Shown here: one piece after another, positions 46,540 to 57,710 of the stretch
How positions within the stretch are numbered: position 1 is the first letter of the stretch
How the letters are laid out: each line of letters begins with the position of its first letter
Assembly (NCBI RefSeq): GCF_013033965.1
Contig: NZ_WQFE01000004.1
Span: 1 to 64,000, forward strand
Length of the DNA stretch: 64,000 nt
Origin: Ruegeria atlantica
Lineage (GTDB): Bacteria; Pseudomonadota; Alphaproteobacteria; Rhodobacterales; Rhodobacteraceae
Direction of reading: 5' to 3'
Translations under genes and position numbers: made by a program
The notes under the pieces: generated by a model
What the model was told of the DNA's origin: nothing
The model's input: only the letters and a program-made list of their open reading frames with translations
The model's database searches: none

Positions 46540-47000
46540 CGCGCAAAAGACTATTGATCCTGGTTGCCGCTGGCGGCTCTGCAGCACTTTTGCTGGGTGC
46601 TTGGGCGTTTCAGTATCTGGGCGGAATGGCCCCGTGCAAGATGTGCATCTGGCAACGCTATCCACATGGCGCAGCCATTTTGATTGGCGTTTTGGCCTTC
46701 GCGTTTCCTGGAATTCGACCCTTTCCGCTTTTGGGTGCGGTTGCTGCAATGGTGACCGCGGGAATTGGCATTTATCACGCAGGTGTCGAGCAGGCATGGT
46801 GGGAAGGTCCCAGCAGTTGCACGTCTGGCGACATAGGCGGGCTTTCGACGCAGGAATTGATGGATCAGATCATGTCCGCGCCTCTTGTGCGCTGCGATGA
46901 CATTCCATGGGAAATGTTCGGCCTGTCGATGGCGGGCTGGAACGCTCTGCTCTCGGCGGGACTGGTTCTGATCTGGCTGGCCGCGTTTCGTGCAAAATAA
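46536..47000 (+). CDS. dsbB: Disulfide bond formation protein DsbB
   Basis: A 154-residue four-helix quinone-linked oxidase that re-oxidises periplasmic DsbA. The first redox pair is CKMC in MAPCKMCIWQRYPH, and the second pair is the spaced cysteines in SSCTSG and VRCDDIPW. The ATG inside the DedA stop is used; the longer upstream frame merely reads through the DedA gene. It converges on the HNH gene with 3 bp between stops. Confidence 0.93.
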   Translation: MTRKRLLILVAAGGSAALLLGAWAFQYLGGMAPCKMCIWQRYPHGAAILIGVLAFAFPGIRPFPLLGAVAAMVTAGIGIYHAGVEQAWWEGPSSCTSGDIGGLSTQELMDQIMSAPLVRCDDIPWEMFGLSMAGWNALLSAGLVLIWLAAFRAK

Positions 47001-47003
47001 GCG

Positions 47004-47591
47004 TTACAGCTCGTCCAGTTCTGCATCCCAATACAGAAAGTCGATCCAGCTATCGTGCAGGTGGTTTGGCGGAAACTTACGGCCGATGTTCCGCAAAGCC
47101 TCGGCATCGGGCTGGCGCGGTGGCTTGCGCAATGTCATGCCTGCCTGTCGCAACGATTTCGATCCCTTGCGCAGATTGCAGGGGCTACAGGCCGCCACCA
47201 CGTTCTGCCAACTGGTCACACCACCTGCCGCGCGTGGGACAACATGATCAAAGGTCAGCTCGCCGCGACTGCCGCAGTACTGGCAGCGGAATTCGTCCCT
47301 CAGAAATAAATTAAAGCGCGTGAAGGCCACGCGCTTTCTAGGTTTTACATAGTCTTTAAGGACAACGACCGACGGTATTCGGATCTCGGTACTCGGGCTT
47401 CGGACGACCTCGTCATACTCGGCCACGATGTCCACCCTGTCCAGCCAAGCCGCCTTGATCGCTTCTTGCCAGGGCCACAGGGACAACGGATAATAAGACA
47501 AGGGGCGATAGTCGGCGTTCAAAACCAATGCCGGATGATGCTTTAGCGCACCGGGTTCCCTGACAAAGTCGGTCCTGAAATCTCCATCCAT
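47004..47591 (-). CDS. HNH endonuclease family protein
   Basis: A 195-residue HNH nuclease-like protein. The zinc-framed HNH motif is [41 protein letters not shown] (two CxxC knuckles, catalytic His in FDHVVP). The N-terminal [28 protein letters not shown] is typical of a widespread chromosomal HNH group without known restriction role. It stands alone here, so there is no sign of a defence island. Confidence 0.9.
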   Translation of the reverse strand: MDGDFRTDFVREPGALKHHPALVLNADYRPLSYYPLSLWPWQEAIKAAWLDRVDIVAEYDEVVRSPSTEIRIPSVVVLKDYVKPRKRVAFTRFNLFLRDEFRCQYCGSRGELTFDHVVPRAAGGVTSWQNVVAACSPCNLRKGSKSLRQAGMTLRKPPRQPDAEALRNIGRKFPPNHLHDSWIDFLYWDAELDEL

Positions 47592-47804
47592 ATCGGAATC
47601 GCTCCTCGCTCTGCTCTGCCCGTTTTTGACATCAGAGCGGGGAACACCCGCCCCGGCCTTAACTTAACTATATATCGTGTTAAAACTCTGACAAGCCCTG
47701 AGTTTCCACAATATCTCGGGGATTGGTTACGCCGTGTCAGTAACAGAGACGTGACACTTATCCACAGGTTGCGTTCGCTGTGTCCGGCAGGCTATGGCGA
47801 GATC

Positions 47805-48410
47805 ATGAGCTGGTTCATACGATTCAATAAGCCGTTCGACGTGTTGCCGCAGTTTACCGACCGTGCAAACGCCGATTCGCCGCGCAGCACTTTGTCGGAT
47901 TTCATTGATCTGCCCGGTGTCTATCCGGCGGGCCGATTGGATCGCGACAGCGAAGGCCTGATGTTGCTGACCGACAATGGCCGGTTGCAGGCCCAAATAT
48001 CAGACCCAAAGCACAAGATGCCCAAAACCTATTGGGTTCAGGTCGAAGGTCTGCCCGATGCGGCCGCCCTGAAAGCGCTGCGCGACGGGGTCGATCTGAA
48101 GGATGGGAAAACACGGCCGGCCAAGGCCCGGTTGATGGACGAGCCTGAGGGCCTGTGGCCACGAAACCCTCCGATCCGGGTCCGTCAAACCGTCCCGGAT
48201 TGCTGGATCGAATTGACCCTGCGCGAAGGCCGTAACCGGCAGGTCAGGCGCATGACTGCAGCTATCGGTTATCCCACCTTACGCCTGATCCGCGCCCGGA
48301 TCGGGGACTGGACGCTGGACGGGCTAGAGCCCGGCCACTGGGACAGCCTTCCGGCCCCTGCCTTGGAAACTGCACCACAACGCAAACGGGACCGCCGCCC
48401 GCGCAGGTGA
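47805..48410 (+). CDS. Pseudouridine synthase, RluE/RsuA-like
   Basis: A 201-residue pseudouridine synthase lacking an S4 domain, as in RluE (23S U2457). The catalytic motif is [20 protein letters not shown], and the C-terminal [31 protein letters not shown] is typical of the RsuA/RluB/E/F class. The ATG at 47805 has GCGAG nearby; an upstream ATG would add 18 unconserved residues. A TTATCCACA sequence (DnaA-box-like) lies about 40 bp upstream. Confidence 0.9.
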   Translation: MSWFIRFNKPFDVLPQFTDRANADSPRSTLSDFIDLPGVYPAGRLDRDSEGLMLLTDNGRLQAQISDPKHKMPKTYWVQVEGLPDAAALKALRDGVDLKDGKTRPAKARLMDEPEGLWPRNPPIRVRQTVPDCWIELTLREGRNRQVRRMTAAIGYPTLRLIRARIGDWTLDGLEPGHWDSLPAPALETAPQRKRDRRPRR

Positions 48411-48441
48411 CAAAAACGTCCTTTTGTGATAGGCTTAAGGC

Positions 48442-48867
48442 ATGAAAGTCACCCGAAGCACTCCGCCGCCAGAGGGTATTCTTGAGGCCGCGCTTTACGT
48501 CGATGATCTGGACGCGGCCGAACGGTTCTATGGTGAAATTCTAGCGTTGGAGCGCGTTCAACGCGTCGCGAACCGACACGTGTTTTTCCGCGTGGGCGGA
48601 TCGGTTCTACTGTTATTCAACGCAGATGAGACAGAAAAACCACCGGGTAATCCGGACCTGCCCGTCCCTCCACATGGCGCCCGCGGACCTGGTCACGTAT
48701 GCATGACATTGACCCGAGTGCAGATCAACGAAATGCGCAAGCATCTGCTGGAATGGAACGTCCCTATAGAGGCAGAGTTTGATTGGCCAAACGGCGCACG
48801 ATCACTGTATCTTCGTGACCCGGCGGGCAATTCCGTCGAATTCGCCGAAAGCCACCTTTGGACCTGA
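48442..48867 (+). CDS. VOC (glyoxalase/bleomycin-resistance) family protein
   Basis: A 141-residue vicinal-oxygen-chelate protein with the paired beta-alpha-beta-beta-beta modules. It has EAALYVDDLDAAERFYGEILAL near the start, and SLYLRDPAGNSVEFAE with the final metal ligand Glu. Substrate unknown. It starts 31 bp after the pseudouridine synthase gene and ends 4 bp from the convergent ABM gene. Confidence 0.88.
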   Translation: MKVTRSTPPPEGILEAALYVDDLDAAERFYGEILALERVQRVANRHVFFRVGGSVLLLFNADETEKPPGNPDLPVPPHGARGPGHVCMTLTRVQINEMRKHLLEWNVPIEAEFDWPNGARSLYLRDPAGNSVEFAESHLWT

Positions 48868-48871
48868 CCCT

Positions 48872-49174
48872 TCAGCGCAGGGGCTGCTTCTCACCACCGA
48901 CGACCCGGTAGATATCGCTTGAGATAACTCCCACCTCGCCCAGAACCGCTTGAAACTCTGCCATGTGCGGGGCTGCGAAATGCGCCTCCAACGCCGCCTG
49001 GTCCTGCCATTCTTCATAGACGCGAAACCGGTTGGACTGTCCGAGTATCTGGCTGAATTCGTAGACCAGGCAGCCGGATTCCTTCACGGTTTCAGCAACC
49101 ATTTTCTGTGCTGCTTCAATGGCTTTCTGGGTGCCATTCGTCGACACTTCGACCGTTCCAGTGACTATCAGCAT
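48872..49174 (-). CDS. Antibiotic biosynthesis monooxygenase (ABM) domain protein
   Basis: A 100-residue single ABM-domain protein (dimeric alpha/beta-barrel). It contains CLVYEFSQILGQSNRFRVYEEWQDQAALEAHFAAPHMAEF, the family's core. The function of such stand-alone proteins (YgiN-like quinol oxidases or stress-related) is uncertain. It is the last gene of a four-gene minus-strand operon and overlaps the acetyltransferase gene by 7 bp. Confidence 0.88.
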   Translation of the reverse strand: MLIVTGTVEVSTNGTQKAIEAAQKMVAETVKESGCLVYEFSQILGQSNRFRVYEEWQDQAALEAHFAAPHMAEFQAVLGEVGVISSDIYRVVGGEKQPLR

Positions 49175-49671
49175 GCCGTGTCCTTTTTCAGTTCATACCG
49201 CTTGGAAATCCTGTCGACCGGAGTGCCGTCGCGCAAAGGAACCCCATAGGCGACCGAGTAATCCCGGAAACCCATCTTGTCGTAGTAACTCAACCCCATG
49301 CGGTTATCGGCCCGTATGGTTGCATTGATCGAGTGAAACCCAAGTGCGGTAGCACGGGTAGAGGTTTCAGCGAATAATGCCCGCCCTGCCCCTTTCAGCG
49401 CGGGCTCTCGCCGCGAGAAGGTGGCGATGTCCGCGCAATCATCCGGCAATTCCTCATGGGTGCCAAGCCACTGAAACCCTGCCACCTCACCCTGTTCGTC
49501 CAGGGCAACGTGGCAACAGATCTGGTCTGCGCCGGTCAGGTAGGCTTGGGCAAACAACGCCTCAGAGAACGGGGTTTCAAACGCGGTCGTCCCTCCGATT
49601 GCGATGATGTCATTGAGGATTTGGCAGGCAACTGCCACGTCTTCTTGCATCATTGGGCGGACCGCGATCAT
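49168..49671 (-). CDS. GNAT family N-acetyltransferase
   Basis: A 167-residue GNAT acetyltransferase similar to the phosphinothricin/MddA type. The N-terminus is IAVRPMMQEDVAVACQILNDIIAIGGTTAFE, the acetyl-CoA loop is around REPALKGAGRALF, and the C-terminal INATIRADNRMGLSYYDKMGFRDY is the conserved strand-helix segment. Substrate unknown. It is cotranscribed with the esterase (2 bp gap) and the ABM gene. Confidence 0.88.
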   Translation of the reverse strand: MIAVRPMMQEDVAVACQILNDIIAIGGTTAFETPFSEALFAQAYLTGADQICCHVALDEQGEVAGFQWLGTHEELPDDCADIATFSRREPALKGAGRALFAETSTRATALGFHSINATIRADNRMGLSYYDKMGFRDYSVAYGVPLRDGTPVDRISKRYELKKDTAC

Positions 49672-49673
49672 CT

Positions 49674-50339
49674 CTACAGGCTCAGTTTGTCGCGCATGAA
49701 GGCCAGCGCCACGCTCAGGCCGTCGGGAGCGATCCCGTGGCCGGTGCCCTTCATTACGTGCGCATAAACTTCTTTGAAATCTGCGGCCTGCAGCGCTTCG
49801 GCGGCTTCCGGCAGCGATTGCGGCGGCACCACATCGTCCATATCTCCGTGGACCAGCAGAACCGGCATGCGGCTAACGGTTTCGTCGGGCAGCAGATCCG
49901 GCTCCAGCAACCGACCCGAGAAGGCAACAATCCCGGCCACCGGATCCTCGCGACGTGGAGCGACGTGCAAGCTCATCATCGTGCCCTGGCTAAAGCCAAA
50001 CAGAACCACCTGTTCGGGCAGCACGTCCTCATCCACCATCAAGGCATCAAGGAACGCATTGAAATCCTCGACCGCCATTTCCATGCCGCGACGTGCTTCT
50101 TCCTCGGAAGAGCCGTCAATCCACGGGATCGGGAACCACTGGAACCCGTTGGGCATTCCAGGGATCTGCTCAGGCGCATCAGGCGCCACGAAAAGTGTAT
50201 CGGGCAGATGTTCACCCAGCGGATCGGCCAGCCCCAGCAAATCGGCCCCATTCGCGCCATAACCATGCACGAACACCACGACCGAGCGTGTGTCGCCCGA
50301 AACCGGCTCTTTCCGGAGCGCATTCAAAACCCGTGTCAT
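49674..50339 (-). CDS. Phospholipase/carboxylesterase family alpha/beta hydrolase
   Basis: A 221-residue esterase of the YpfH/carboxylesterase-thioesterase family. Visible are VVVFVHGYGANGADLLGLA with the oxyanion-hole region, the nucleophile GFSQGTMMSL, the acid in LVHGDMDDVVPP and the His in GTGHGIAPDG. The ATG at 50339 overlaps the glycosylase stop (ATGA), so the longer frame is not used. Substrate unknown. Confidence 0.92.
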   Translation of the reverse strand: MTRVLNALRKEPVSGDTRSVVVFVHGYGANGADLLGLADPLGEHLPDTLFVAPDAPEQIPGMPNGFQWFPIPWIDGSSEEEARRGMEMAVEDFNAFLDALMVDEDVLPEQVVLFGFSQGTMMSLHVAPRREDPVAGIVAFSGRLLEPDLLPDETVSRMPVLLVHGDMDDVVPPQSLPEAAEALQAADFKEVYAHVMKGTGHGIAPDGLSVALAFMRDKLSL

Positions 50340-50968
50340 CTGATACCCTCTCGTTCTTTTGCCACCCGGTAATAGGCCCACAACACGCGGGCCGCAACCG
50401 ACCGCCAGGGCGACCATGCTTCGGCCATCTGGCGCAATTCCTTATCGGTTGGTCGGTTGGGCAGGTCGTAGAGGATTCGCGCCGCTTCTTGCAGCGCCAG
50501 ATCGCCGGGTGCGATCACATCGGCGCGGCCTAGCGAGAACATGGCATAGATCTCTGCTGTCCAGACACCGATACCCGGCACCTCTGTCAGGATCGCCACC
50601 ACCTCGTCGTTGGAGGCACCCCGCAAGGCTTTGTAATCAATGCGCGCCTCGGCCAGAGCCTGCGCATATCGGATCTTCTGCCGGCTCAACCCAACCGCAC
50701 GCAAGTCGTCATCTGTAGCCCACATGATCTTACGCGGACCCGTCAGTTTCGCGTCCTTCAGCCGTTTCCAGATAGCATTGGCCGAAGCCACGCTGACCTG
50801 CTGGCTGACAATCGCGCTCAGCAATTGGGCGAACCCGTCCGGACGCCTGCGCAGAGGCAACGGCCCGGTCTGATCCATCGCATAAGCCATCCGCGGGCAG
50901 CTTTCGGCCAGCCAGGCTGCCCCTTCCGTCACGCAGTCGGGTGTTTCGATGATCCGTCCAACGGACAT
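50336..50968 (-). CDS. DNA-3-methyladenine glycosylase (AlkA-like, HhH-GPD)
   Basis: A 210-residue base-excision repair glycosylase that removes alkylated purines. The helix-hairpin-helix is EVPGIGVWTAEIYAMFSLG, followed by the GPD-type catalytic Asp in DVIAPGDLALQEA. The ATG at 50968 has GGAGGG at good spacing. It is the first gene of an operon with esterase, GNAT and ABM genes. No Ada-type regulator is adjacent. Confidence 0.92.
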   Translation of the reverse strand: MSVGRIIETPDCVTEGAAWLAESCPRMAYAMDQTGPLPLRRRPDGFAQLLSAIVSQQVSVASANAIWKRLKDAKLTGPRKIMWATDDDLRAVGLSRQKIRYAQALAEARIDYKALRGASNDEVVAILTEVPGIGVWTAEIYAMFSLGRADVIAPGDLALQEAARILYDLPNRPTDKELRQMAEAWSPWRSVAARVLWAYYRVAKEREGIR

Positions 50969-51065
50969 GTGCCCTCCGGCCTCACTGTTCGAGTGCACGT
51001 TAGGCCGCTTTGCCGCAGATGCAACCCGCTTGTGCACAATCGTTTTCGCCGATACGCATGTGCGC

Positions 51066-52283
51066 ATGACGATGACCGCCACAACCCCGGACAACAGTCA
51101 GGCCAAACGCAATGTCGCGGTTTTGGTGGCCGCGCAGGCCTTGCTTGGCGCACAGATGCCGATGATTTTCATCGTTGGGGGACTGGCCGGGCAGTCGCTG
51201 GCAACCAACGCCTGCCTCGCGACGCTGCCCATATCCCTGATCGTCCTTGGATCGATGCTGGCCGCCACACCGATCTCGGCCATCATGCAACGCTGGGGAC
51301 GCCGCGCAGGGTTTCTGGTTGGGGCAACCGCCGGGGCTTGCGGTGGGCTTGTCGGCGCATACGGCTTGTTTCTGGGGTCATTCCCGGTGTTTCTGGCTGG
51401 CAGCCTACTGACTGGCATCTACATGAGCGCGCATGGTTTCTACCGCTTTGCCGCCGCGGATACCGCCTCTGACGCCTTCCGTCCCAAGGCGATTTCCTAT
51501 GTCATGGCAGGCGGGCTGGCAGCAGCCATTATCGGCCCGCAGATCGTCAAGCTGACGTCTACGGCTTATGTCATCCCGTTCCTCGGCACATACATTTCTG
51601 TGATCGCGGTGAACATCATTGGTTCGGCCCTGTTCTTCTTCCTCGACATCCCGACCCCACCCAAACCCGCGGCTGACGCGCCAAAGGGCCGGTCCCGGAT
51701 CGAGTTGTTGAAGACGCCGCGCATAGCGGTTGCGATCATCTGCGCCATGGTATCCTATGCGCTGATGAACCTTGTCATGACCTCGACGCCACTGGCCGTC
51801 GTGGGTTGCGGGTTCAGCGCCAATGACGCCGCTGATGTCGTCACCAGCCACGTGTTGGCAATGTACATCCCCAGCTTTTTCACCGGTCAGCTGATCGCCC
51901 GCTTTGGCGTCGAAAAGATCGTGGCATTGGGCCTGCTTATTCTTGCCGCTGCCGGAACGGTCGCATTGCAGGGGGTTGAACTGGGCAACTTCTTTGTTGC
52001 GCTGATCTTGTTGGGGATCGGTTGGAACTTTGGCTTCATTGGCGCGACAACCATGCTGGCTGAATCCCACGACGTCAGCGAACGTGGACGTATGCAGGGG
52101 CTTAACGACCTGCTGGTGTTTGGCGGCGTGACCTTTGCCTCACTGGCTTCGGGCGGGCTGATGAACTGCTCGGGCGGTTCCCCGGTTGAGGGCTGGACCG
52201 CGGTAAACGTCGCAATGGTGCCACTGCTGACACTAGCAGGTGGCGCGCTTTTGTGGCTCACGATGCGACCCCGGACCGCCTAG
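51066..52283 (+). CDS. MFS transporter
   Basis: A 405-residue major facilitator with about 12 membrane helices. The loop 2-3 motif is represented by ISAIMQRWGRRAGFL, and a basic central loop (KPAADAPKGRSRIELLKTPR) divides the two halves. Substrate unknown; the YceI/MarR neighbourhood does not define it. Starts at 51066 or 51072 are both possible. Its stop overlaps that of the convergent marR-like gene by 4 bp. Confidence 0.9.
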   Translation: MTMTATTPDNSQAKRNVAVLVAAQALLGAQMPMIFIVGGLAGQSLATNACLATLPISLIVLGSMLAATPISAIMQRWGRRAGFLVGATAGACGGLVGAYGLFLGSFPVFLAGSLLTGIYMSAHGFYRFAAADTASDAFRPKAISYVMAGGLAAAIIGPQIVKLTSTAYVIPFLGTYISVIAVNIIGSALFFFLDIPTPPKPAADAPKGRSRIELLKTPRIAVAIICAMVSYALMNLVMTSTPLAVVGCGFSANDAADVVTSHVLAMYIPSFFTGQLIARFGVEKIVALGLLILAAAGTVALQGVELGNFFVALILLGIGWNFGFIGATTMLAESHDVSERGRMQGLNDLLVFGGVTFASLASGGLMNCSGGSPVEGWTAVNVAMVPLLTLAGGALLWLTMRPRTA

Positions 52284-52696
52284 TCGTCGAGACGCGTTAT
52301 CGGGGCAAAGGCACCAGATTTTTGCGCCTCGGCAATACCTTCGTCGATGTGCTTGCGATAAATGCCCCACATTTGTCGTCTCAGACTGCGTCCTTTGTCG
52401 GTGATCCGCAGCGTCTTCCCCCGCCCGTCCCCTGCCGCCGAATGCCGCGTAAGCAAACCGTCTTCCGCCATTCGCGCAACTTGCCGGGAAAAGCTGGACT
52501 GATCGAACAGAAACTGCTGCTCGAGCTGCTTGGGCCGCAATCCGTCGGGGGCACGCTCCAACTCCCACAGCACATCGTACCAGTGCAATCTGGGATATCC
52601 GGCAGCCACCAGGGCACGCTCTGCCCGGGAAAAGATCCGGGTGCGTGTCTGGTTCAGGGTGATCCAGGCCGCCTCTCGTTCTTCAAATCCGCTCAT
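52280..52696 (-). CDS. MarR-family transcriptional regulator
   Basis: A 138-residue winged-helix repressor. The recognition region LEQQFLFDQSSFSRQVARMAEDGLLTRHSAAGDGRGKTLRITDKG contains the typical wing (DGRGK). The ATG at 52696 follows GGAGG. It is divergent from the broken yceI gene 92 bp away, the arrangement in which it would have controlled yceI. With that target dead, it may act on the MFS gene or distant genes. Confidence 0.92.
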   Translation of the reverse strand: MSGFEEREAAWITLNQTRTRIFSRAERALVAAGYPRLHWYDVLWELERAPDGLRPKQLEQQFLFDQSSFSRQVARMAEDGLLTRHSAAGDGRGKTLRITDKGRSLRRQMWGIYRKHIDEGIAEAQKSGAFAPITRLDD

Positions 52697-52788
52697 CACG
52701 CCTCCACGAGGATTGTGCTTTTTCTTTTCTCACCGCTTTAGATGCATTTGCATGTTTATTTATCAACCTGGCAAATCAGGAAAACACC

Positions 52789-53378
52789 ATGAAACTGCTT
52801 CACGCAACCGCACTATCTTTGGCACTTGCCACGCCTGCATTTGCAGAAACCTATCATTTTGATCCCGGCCACACGGAAGTTCGGTTTTACTAAAACCATG
52901 CGGGACTCACCGAACAATCGGGCGAATGGACCGGCGTTTCCGGCACTGTCGAGTTTGATCCGGAAAATGCACAGCGACCAGCGCGGATATCACAATCGAC
53001 GCCTCAAATGTCGGAACTGGGTGGGGGCCGCTTGACGACCACCTCAAAAGCAGTGACTTCTTTGACATCGAGACCTTTCCGGAAATCTGTTTCGTATCAA
53101 CCTCAGCCGTGCAAATCGGCGCAAACACGCTGCGAATGATCGGCGACCTGACGATCAAGGATCAAACCAAGCCCGCAGCGCTTGAAATCGATCTGACCTT
53201 TATGGGCGCACACCCTCTGGCCGGTTTCTTTGACTATTACAAAGGTGACTGGGTGGCCGTTGAAGCCGCTGGCCAGCTTTAGCGTAGTGACTATGGCGTC
53301 GGAATGTTCGCGCCTGGAACATCAGACATGGTCGATCTGAAGATCTCTGCCGAAATGAGCGCCGGGGGTTGGGAATAA
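52789..53378 (+). pseudogene. Broken YceI-family periplasmic protein gene
   Basis: The ATG at 52789 begins a signal peptide (MKLLHATALSLALATPAFA) and YceI-type mature start (ETYHFDPGHTEVRF). Then TAA at 52891-52893 interrupts it, with matching sequence continuing in frame (NHAGLTEQSGEWTGVSG). A net one-base deletion near 52970 shifts the frame. Matching resumes (SADITIDASNVGTGWGPLDDHL; FPEICFVST; TIKDQTKPAALEIDL), with an amber TAG at 53280-53282 before the natural end (SAEMSAGGWE, TAA 53376-53378). Three lesions make it non-functional. YceI proteins bind polyisoprenoid lipids. Confidence 0.9.
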
Positions 53379-54161
53379 CTACCAGCGTCCCGTTGCCGCC
53401 TGCGCCATCAATGACAGGCGGCGACGGATTTCGCCCGGACCAAGTGTTCCAGCAGCAACCCGGTTCGGGCGCACAATAGCCTGCTTCAGAACCAATTCGG
53501 TTTGCCACCCGGCATGCAGCGCAGCAGCTGCTTTAGTCGACACCGAGCGCCGCCGTGTCCGCGCCCGTTTCAACCGCTCATATGCCTTTTCAGCCAATCG
53601 TTGAACACCCGCAGGCGTCCCATCCAGCAGTGGAATTCGCCCGCGCGCTTCCAGGTCCGGGATGGCGCGCAGCCAGTTAGCGACCCCAACGGCATAGCCA
53701 AAGTCCCGCACGACCTCTTCATCCGCCGACCCCAGCGCCTGTGCCGCGACCACCATAAGTGTACCTGCGCTGTGGTTTATGTACGCGTCGAAATGATCTT
53801 CGTCCTCGAATGGGTCGCGATATATATCCCAACGCCTTACGGCCACATATTCATCCATCATCGACGCAAGATGCGGAGACAAGACACGCGACAGCGGTGT
53901 GACGACCTCATGCCGACGCACGGTTGGACCTTCGGCAATCTCCTGCAACGCATCACGCCACCATTGCAGGCGCATCTCGGCAATCATCGGTTCCTGCGTC
54001 ACCCAAGGTGCGCGTGCCACTTCGATGTTGAGCGCATAGATCGGAAACAACACCGCCCGCGCCGGAACCGGAGCCGCCATGGCCGCCATAAAGCGGTCAG
54101 GATCCGCCCGATGCAATAGTGCGGCACAGGCCTTGACGTCTTCGTCAAATGGCGCGCTCAC
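53379..54161 (-). CDS. Squalene/phytoene synthase family protein
   Basis: A 260-residue protein of the isoprenoid head-to-head synthase family. It has RLQWWRDALQEI early, MMDEYVAVRRWDIYRDPFEDEDHFDAYINHSAGTLMVVAAQALG in the middle and GYAVGVANWLRAIPDLEARGRIPLL. The canonical DxxxD pairs are only partly kept, closer to the NDUFAF6-like branch than to true phytoene synthases, so catalysis is uncertain. It overlaps the cimA stop by 4 bp and is cotranscribed with it. Confidence 0.82.
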   Translation of the reverse strand: MSAPFDEDVKACAALLHRADPDRFMAAMAAPVPARAVLFPIYALNIEVARAPWVTQEPMIAEMRLQWWRDALQEIAEGPTVRRHEVVTPLSRVLSPHLASMMDEYVAVRRWDIYRDPFEDEDHFDAYINHSAGTLMVVAAQALGSADEEVVRDFGYAVGVANWLRAIPDLEARGRIPLLDGTPAGVQRLAEKAYERLKRARTRRRSVSTKAAAALHAGWQTELVLKQAIVRPNRVAAGTLGPGEIRRRLSLMAQAATGRW

Positions 54162-55792
54162 TCAGCCACCGCAGTTTGCGGACCACAATCACGCACCAAC
54201 TTCCATTGGATCGCGTCCAGCAGCGCTTCGAACGAGGCATCAACTATGTTCGCGCTGACGCCAACAGTGGACCACCGCCGCCCCTGCCCGTCTTCGCTAT
54301 CGATGATGACGCGGGTCACAGCCTCGGTGCCGCCCTGCGTGATGCGCACCTTGAAGTCGACAAGGTGCATATCATCCAGAATGCGCGAATACTGACCAAG
54401 ATCCTTGGCAAGCGCCTTGGCCAGCGCGTTCACCGGACCGCGGTCACCGCCGGATCCGTCCAACGACTCGCTGACCGACAACTTCTTTTCGCCATCGACC
54501 TTCACCACAACGACAGCCTCGGACAGGCTGACCATCTTGTTGTACTTGTTCTTGCGCCGCTCGACGGTGACTTTGTATCGCTTGACCTCAAAGAACTGTG
54601 GCAGTTGCCCCAGCTCATCCCGCGCCAGCAACTCAAAACTGGCCTGCGCCGTGTCGTAGGAGTACCCTTCTGCCTCGCGCAGCTTGATCCGCTCGAGAAT
54701 ACGACCAAGGGCCGGATCACCGACCTCGACCGACAAACCAGCCTCAGTCAGGCGCTTGCGCAGGTTCGACTGCCCCGCCTGGTTCGACATCGGAATGATC
54801 CGCGTGTTCCCAACCGATTCGGGCTCGACATGTTCATAGGTCGTCGGATCCTTTAGGATCGCGCTGGCATGCAGACCTGATTTATGCGCAAAGGCCGACG
54901 CACCAACATAGGCCGACTGCTTGCTGGGCACCCGATTCAGAATGTCATCCAGCATCCGGCTGACACGGGTCAGCCCGGCCAAGGCCTCGACACTGACCCC
55001 AATGTCGAATGTGGACGCATAAGGTTCTTTCAGCAACAAAGTCGGTATCAACGAGGTCAGGTTTGCATTACCGCACCGCTCACCCAACCCGTTGAGAGTC
55101 CCCTGAACCTGCCGCGCGCCCGCATCGACAGCAGCCAAAGAACAGGCCACCGCATTTTCCGTATCGTTATGCGTATGGATACCCAGTCGGTCCCCCGGCA
55201 TACCCGCCGCGATTAGTTCGGACACAATCCGCGACACTTCCGCAGGCAAGGCCCCGCCATTGGTGTCACACAAAACAACCCAGCGTGCGCCGGCATCCAG
55301 CGCGGCGCGACAAACCTCAAGCGCATAGGCAGGATTGTCCTTGTAACCGTCAAAGAAATGTTCGGCATCAAACAGCGCCTCGCGCCCCTGTGCCACGATA
55401 TGCGCGACCGAGGCGCGCACGTTCTCGACATTCTCCTCCAGCGGGATGCCAAGCGCATGGGTGACGTGATAATCATGCGATTTGCCCACCAAACACACCG
55501 CCTGCGTGCCCGCGTTCATCACTGCCGCCAGAACATCGTCATTCTCAGCCGACCGGCCCGACCGTTTGGTCATCCCAAAGGCGGTCAGACGGGCCTTTGT
55601 TTTTGGTGCAGCATCAAAAAATGCACTGTCCGTTGGATTTGCACCGGGCCAGCCGCCTTCGATATAGTCCACGCCCAGCTCGTCCAGCGCCTGCGCGATC
55701 TGCACTTTCTCAGAGGTCGAAAACTGCACCCCCTGCGTCTGCTGCCCGTCGCGCAGGGTGGTGTCGTAGAGGTAGAGACGTTCTTTGGTCAT
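54158..55792 (-). CDS. cimA: Citramalate synthase
   Basis: A 544-residue enzyme that condenses pyruvate and acetyl-CoA to (R)-citramalate, opening the threonine-independent route to isoleucine. The HMGL-like barrel begins LYLYDTTLRDGQQTQGVQFS; YIEGGWPGANPTD is specific for CimA versus LeuA. Metal-site HTHNDTENAVA and GLGERCGNANL follow. The C-terminal LeuA-type regulatory domain covers about the last 120 residues, so isoleucine feedback is expected. Its downstream neighbour overlaps it by 4 bp. Confidence 0.95.
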   Translation of the reverse strand: MTKERLYLYDTTLRDGQQTQGVQFSTSEKVQIAQALDELGVDYIEGGWPGANPTDSAFFDAAPKTKARLTAFGMTKRSGRSAENDDVLAAVMNAGTQAVCLVGKSHDYHVTHALGIPLEENVENVRASVAHIVAQGREALFDAEHFFDGYKDNPAYALEVCRAALDAGARWVVLCDTNGGALPAEVSRIVSELIAAGMPGDRLGIHTHNDTENAVACSLAAVDAGARQVQGTLNGLGERCGNANLTSLIPTLLLKEPYASTFDIGVSVEALAGLTRVSRMLDDILNRVPSKQSAYVGASAFAHKSGLHASAILKDPTTYEHVEPESVGNTRIIPMSNQAGQSNLRKRLTEAGLSVEVGDPALGRILERIKLREAEGYSYDTAQASFELLARDELGQLPQFFEVKRYKVTVERRKNKYNKMVSLSEAVVVVKVDGEKKLSVSESLDGSGGDRGPVNALAKALAKDLGQYSRILDDMHLVDFKVRITQGGTEAVTRVIIDSEDGQGRRWSTVGVSANIVDASFEALLDAIQWKLVRDCGPQTAVAE

Positions 55793-55862
55793 CGTTTTGG
55801 CTCTATGGCTATTCGGCTGTTGGCAATTTTACTTAGGATGAGGCGCGATCCGCAAAACTCGT

Positions 55863-57494
<1,632 letters not shown>

Positions 57495-57710
57495 CAGTCG
57501 GCTCCTAAGAACAACAAAGCGTGTCGCGTTGGCGCGGGCTTAGCAACTTGTCTCAGGGATGAAAACGAAAGAAACCGGCCCGCTTGATAAATCAGCAGGT
57601 AATGCAGCAGATAATGATGCAGGTCATACGGTTCATGTCCTTCCCCTAGCATGGACAACGCGTCCAGCCAAGACTTGAGTTCAATCTCAAGGTGGCGCAC
57701 CCTTTCGAAC

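Noticed and set aside
47004..47591. HNH nuclease as part of a defence or mobile element
   Set aside because: It belongs to a common chromosomal HNH group, and its neighbours are dsbB and a pseudouridine synthase. No toxin, integrase, methyltransferase or phage gene is adjacent.
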